Notes under the pieces: generated by a model
Database searches by the model: none
What the model saw: only the letters and a program-made list of their open reading frames with translations
Told to the model about the DNA's origin: nothing
Origin: Thermoplasmata archaeon
Lineage (GTDB): Archaea > Thermoplasmatota > Thermoplasmata > Thermoplasmatales > Thermoplasmataceae
Length of the DNA stretch: 7,870 nucleotides
Reading direction: 5' to 3'
Assembly (NCBI GenBank): GCA_021804185.1
Contig: JAJZKL010000033.1
Coordinates: 1-7,870, forward strand
Shown here: piece after piece, positions 6,301 to 7,870 of the stretch
How the letters are laid out: each line of letters opens with the position of its first letter
Position numbering within the stretch: the stretch's first letter is position 1
Program-made: the position numbers and the translations under genes

Positions 6301-6423
6301 TGCGGTGAATCCCTGTCTAATGAGATAGTCAGGGGAGAAGTACCCGACGGCAAGGAATGGGAAATTTCCGGGGAAACCATAAGGGTCAAAGTAACGCCTG
6401 AAAAGAGGATCAGCATTGAATAA
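3319..6423 (+). CDS. ileS: Isoleucyl-tRNA synthetase (archaeal/eukaryotic type)
   Basis: This class I synthetase activates isoleucine with ATP and loads it on tRNA-Ile in the cytoplasm, and hydrolyses mischarged valine. It has 1,034 residues from the ATG chosen here, normal for the long archaeal type. In order: the HIGH-type motif HVGH at 59-62 inside 'GPPTANGRPHVGH', the Ile/Val/Leu-family motif GWDCHGLPVE (89-98), a Cys pair CPRC (187-190), the editing-domain motif WTTTPWTLPSN (228-238), CYRC (394-397), CPEC (503-506), DQTRGWF (555-561) and the KMSKS loop (593-597). The anticodon-binding helical domain and a C-terminal extension with 'GLARETLRRIQVMRKEMGL' follow. A TTG at 3313 would add two residues; the ATG has a TATA-like box at leaderless distance. 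All catalytic motifs are intact. The stop codon overlaps the start of nadM by 8 bp, so the two are probably co-transcribed. Confidence 0.98.
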   Translation: MLEGRFESIDTSKSPVDIANEVLKYWKAEGIIARSLHSSLGKKDFTFLEGPPTANGRPHVGHAMTRTFKDTVLRYRYITGYKLNRRTGGWDCHGLPVEIEAEKHFAFKTKKEIEDFGIDKFNDYCRRSVFSYIDEWKEADARLGFWIDHDEDYITLKNEYIESEWWALKSLYEKDLLTKDFKIVPYCPRCETSLSTHELSQGYDDARDPSLYVKFKEAGKGNRYFLAWTTTPWTLPSNQFLSVNPDTDYVLLRSDAEEYYLAENLAKQLFGENFEKLATFKGKDLEGIRYEQLLDYIEPPEGSLQVVSGYHVSLDEGTGIVHTSPAFGADDFEVGKRMGVSLINPINLSGKFEDPRLPFNGLFFKDADVPILKLLKERNAIFKSEKIVHTYPFCYRCGTPLLYYPLKAWFIKVSSIREKLISNNEKINWMPEHLREGRFGNFLAEAKDWALSRNRFWGTPLPLWTCPNNHMKAVGSFEELKALSGVVPEDVHRPFIDAVTFNCPECKLVMTREPYVIDTWFDSGSATYAALGYPSKKKLSPERDIPITFITEAIDQTRGWFYTLHVIGSLLFDRNAYGNVLSIDHILDENGRKMSKSKGNSVYALDFISEFGPDPIRLFFLSGIPWRSKAIDRKLISELHRKVLLTLANVYSFFESNANLDGYRNKGEVNPLHFLDRWIVSKTTSALKQYREKMDSYELHSALRIIQDLVDSLSNFYVRLSRRRFWDQSSSDEKLQAYNSLYYCLSVTLKMLSPMAPFYSDYIYGKLNGSSSSVHLELLPEPLEERINMEIERKAEYAYSVIEHIRRLRQEKNIKGRQPVKEVLISGAEVLDEESIASISDELNARSVRLIKSDKRPVILSARLVLNKAAPLLKERTFMVREMVEKMDSRTLKASLGSPQISLGKEILPADFIEILEKPEDNYAMAIDHKLGFSVFLSTEKDGELEKDGLARETLRRIQVMRKEMGLQYDDRISVTLECQEQMWEKIMERIEWICGESLSNEIVRGEVPDGKEWEISGETIRVKVTPEKRISIE
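6405..6408 (+). promoter_or_regulatory. Ribosome binding site that decides the nadM start
   Basis: GAGG inside the last codons of ileS, 7 bases before the TTG at 6416. No ATG or GTG upstream of the GRFQPFHNGH motif is in frame with usable spacing, so this site supports the TTG start and coupled translation with ileS. Confidence 0.6.
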
Positions 6424-6943
6424 CAACAGAGCCTTTATAGTGGGGAGATTTCAACCATTCCATAACGGCCATCTCAGGATAATAAAAGAAATTCTCAAGG
6501 AAGCTGATTCAATAATAATCGGTATCGGGAGCGCACAGTACTCGCATACCCTGAAGGATCCGTTCACGGCAGGCGAGCGCCATTACATGATATCCAGCTC
6601 CCTAGAAAGTGAGGGAATACTTCCTTTCTACCTGGTGCCTATCGAGGATGTGAATTCTAACCCTCTTTGGGTTGCACATGTGGAATCCTTAACACCAAAA
6701 TTTAACATGGTCTATACCAACAACCCCCTAGTTAAGCGACTTTTTTATGAAAAGAGGTACTCTGTCAGTTCTGTTGAACTTATAAATCGGGACTCTTGGT
6801 CAGGAACAACAATCAGGGATAAAATGATCAGGGGAGAAGACTGGAAGAAGGACGTACCAAAGGTAGTCGCAGAGATCATAGAAGATATTGACGGAGTAAG
6901 AAGGCTCCGTGATCTTTCAGAAACTGATGAAGTAATGAAGTGA
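6416..6943 (+). CDS. nadM: Nicotinamide-nucleotide adenylyltransferase (archaeal NadM type)
   Basis: NadM joins NMN and ATP to make NAD and pyrophosphate, the last shared step of NAD synthesis and salvage. The 175 residues match the usual archaeal length. The nucleotidyltransferase core shows GRFQPFHNGH (10-19) with the HxGH ATP-binding site (H16, H19), 'GIGSAQYSHT' (36-45) and 'PFTAGER' (49-55), then SGTTIR (129-134), the second ATP-contacting signature of the family. The start is TTG at 6416, 8 bp inside ileS. The first internal ATG lies after the HxGH motif and so cannot be the start. GAGG at 6405-6408 supports the TTG. The gene is second in a two-gene unit with ileS; both enzymes belong to the HxGH nucleotide-binding superfamily, though I infer no shared function. 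It faces a convergent M20 gene 80 bp downstream. Confidence 0.96.
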   Translation: MNNNRAFIVGRFQPFHNGHLRIIKEILKEADSIIIGIGSAQYSHTLKDPFTAGERHYMISSSLESEGILPFYLVPIEDVNSNPLWVAHVESLTPKFNMVYTNNPLVKRLFYEKRYSVSSVELINRDSWSGTTIRDKMIRGEDWKKDVPKVVAEIIEDIDGVRRLRDLSETDEVMK

Positions 6944-6952
6944 CAAAATCTC

Positions 6953-7016
6953 ACTGGACTTAAATCCAAAGGAATACCGGGATTTGGAAACAATTCCTGA
7001 ACCATCGTAATCCAGT
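6953..7016. repeat. Nested inverted repeats between convergent genes
   Basis: Outer arms ACTGGA (6953-6958) and TCCAGT (7011-7016) enclose inner arms AAATCC (6962-6967) and GGATTT (6980-6985). The pairs are perfect but the outer loop is long (52 bases). There is no T-run on either strand, so it is not a clear terminator; it may still mark the ends of the nadM and M20 transcripts, or be chance. Confidence 0.3.
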
Positions 7017-7023
7017 TAAATGT

Positions 7024-7870
7024 CTAATAGATGATTTTCTCTATTATTTCCAGATCTCCAAGAATGTCGGTTATCACGACGTATTCATCGGCCTGATGGG
7101 CGACTTCAGGCTGAGTTGTACACCACACAGCTGCATCGTAACCCTTACGCCGGAAGTAAGCCGCACAGGTTCCACCTCCAATCCCAACAATTCCTGGCTC
7201 CTTATTTTTCACAGCTTTTATGGCCGCCTTAAGTTTCGAAACGATCTCGGCAGACTCATTAGTCGGAAGTGGTGCCTGTTCCTTCTGGAAAAGTTCGTAC
7301 GTAATCTTGGCTTTGCTTGACTTCTGAAAATCACGTATGGTGGTGTCAATCAGGTCAATGACCAGATCAAGATCATACTTCGGCAGTACCCTGCAGTCGT
7401 AATACTGGACTTCTGTGCCAGGGATTGTGTTCACATTATCAACGTTTTTTTCCCTCTTTGTGGGTTCAAACGTCGAATAAGGCGGGGAAAATATGGGATT
7501 TTCCACTTTGAACTTTTCATGTAAGACCTCATCAAGTTTCAAAAAGAACTTCATTGCGTCACGATTTGCATTGACTGCCATAAAGGGCTGGGAGGCATGA
7601 TACTGTTTTCCGCTAACCTTGAATTTTACCCATAGAATACTCTTTTCAGCAATCTCTATCTCAGTCCCTTCCGCAGTCCCTGCGTCAGGCACAAGAATCA
7701 GGTCTTTCTTGGAGAATATGTTCTTCTCTAGAAGGAACTGTATGCCATATTTGCTTCCCACCTCCTCGTCAGCAACCAGTGCAATTCCAAGGTTCAGCTT
7801 AAGATCGGCCTTTCTGAGTTTCTTCAGTAGAAGCAAAGAAAGGAAGATTGCCTGACCATCGTCAGACGTC
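7024..7870 (-). CDS. M20-family metallo-hydrolase (ArgE/DapE-like), 5' end beyond window
   Basis: This is the C-terminal part (281 codons visible) of an M20 zinc-dependent amidohydrolase, the family of peptidases and deacylases such as DapE, ArgE and CPG2. The frame is open to the right edge and starts TSDDGQAIFLS, in which one Asp is the expected metal-bridging residue. Next come ADEEVGS (33-39, general base Glu and a metal-binding Glu), VPDAGT (60-65, metal Asp), the dimerisation-domain stretch with 'GKQYHASQP', 'VNTIPGTEVQYYDCRVLP', and a C-terminal metal His in 'CTTQPEVAHQADEYV'. Full proteins have about 400 residues, so roughly 120 lie outside. The internal TTG at 7836 is not the start. 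The motifs point to an active enzyme; the substrate cannot be told, and carboxypeptidase or N-acyl-amino-acid deacylase activity are both possible. It ends with TAG, convergent with nadM. Confidence 0.92.
   Translation of the reverse strand, partial: TSDDGQAIFLSLLLLKKLRKADLKLNLGIALVADEEVGSKYGIQFLLEKNIFSKKDLILVPDAGTAEGTEIEIAEKSILWVKFKVSGKQYHASQPFMAVNANRDAMKFFLKLDEVLHEKFKVENPIFSPPYSTFEPTKREKNVDNVNTIPGTEVQYYDCRVLPKYDLDLVIDLIDTTIRDFQKSSKAKITYELFQKEQAPLPTNESAEIVSKLKAAIKAVKNKEPGIVGIGGGTCAAYFRRKGYDAAVWCTTQPEVAHQADEYVVITDILGDLEIIEKIIY

Noticed and set aside
7096..7855. Plus-strand ORFs across the M20 gene
   Set aside because: They lie antisense to a frame with complete M20 metal-binding motifs and have no protein features of their own.

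Overview
The window looks like chromosomal DNA of a Thermoplasmatales-type archaeon, close to Thermoplasma, Ferroplasma or Cuniculiplasma. This is inferred from the gene types and signals; no database search was run. The support is an archaeal NadM-type nicotinamide-nucleotide adenylyltransferase, an archaeal/eukaryotic-type isoleucyl-tRNA synthetase of about 1,030 residues, a small winged-helix regulator typical of archaea, moderately AT-rich DNA, and several TATA-like boxes about 25 bp upstream of a start codon, the spacing expected for leaderless transcripts.

Left part (1-1317): bases 1-295 hold no confident gene. They may carry the tail of a TnpB-like protein at the very edge, a short hairpin, and a tiny four-cysteine ORF. 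Two small minus-strand genes follow: a winged-helix DNA-binding protein (296-592) and a one-helix membrane protein with a SHOCT domain (721-948). Direct repeats precede the first gene. A strong interrupted palindrome sits just downstream of the predicted transcription start of the second, so both look regulated. A 369-bp gap with a doubtful 55-codon ORF separates them from thiL.

Centre (1318-3318): thiL (thiamine-monophosphate kinase, last step of thiamine diphosphate synthesis) stands alone on the plus strand. The next 1 kb is filled with small unrecognised ORFs: a 39-residue charged minus-strand ORF behind a very good TATA box, and two divergent 80-residue ORFs that share a 34-bp spacer.

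Right part (3319-7870): ileS and nadM overlap by 8 bp and form a translationally coupled pair. nadM uses a TTG start set by a GAGG ribosome binding site inside the end of ileS. Convergent to nadM is an M20-family metallopeptidase/deacylase whose N-terminus lies beyond the right edge.

The large genes are ordinary housekeeping genes. I do not see an obvious new multi-gene system. The parts most worth a second look are the SHOCT/winged-helix pair with its operator-like repeats, and the cluster of small ORFs between thiL and ileS.
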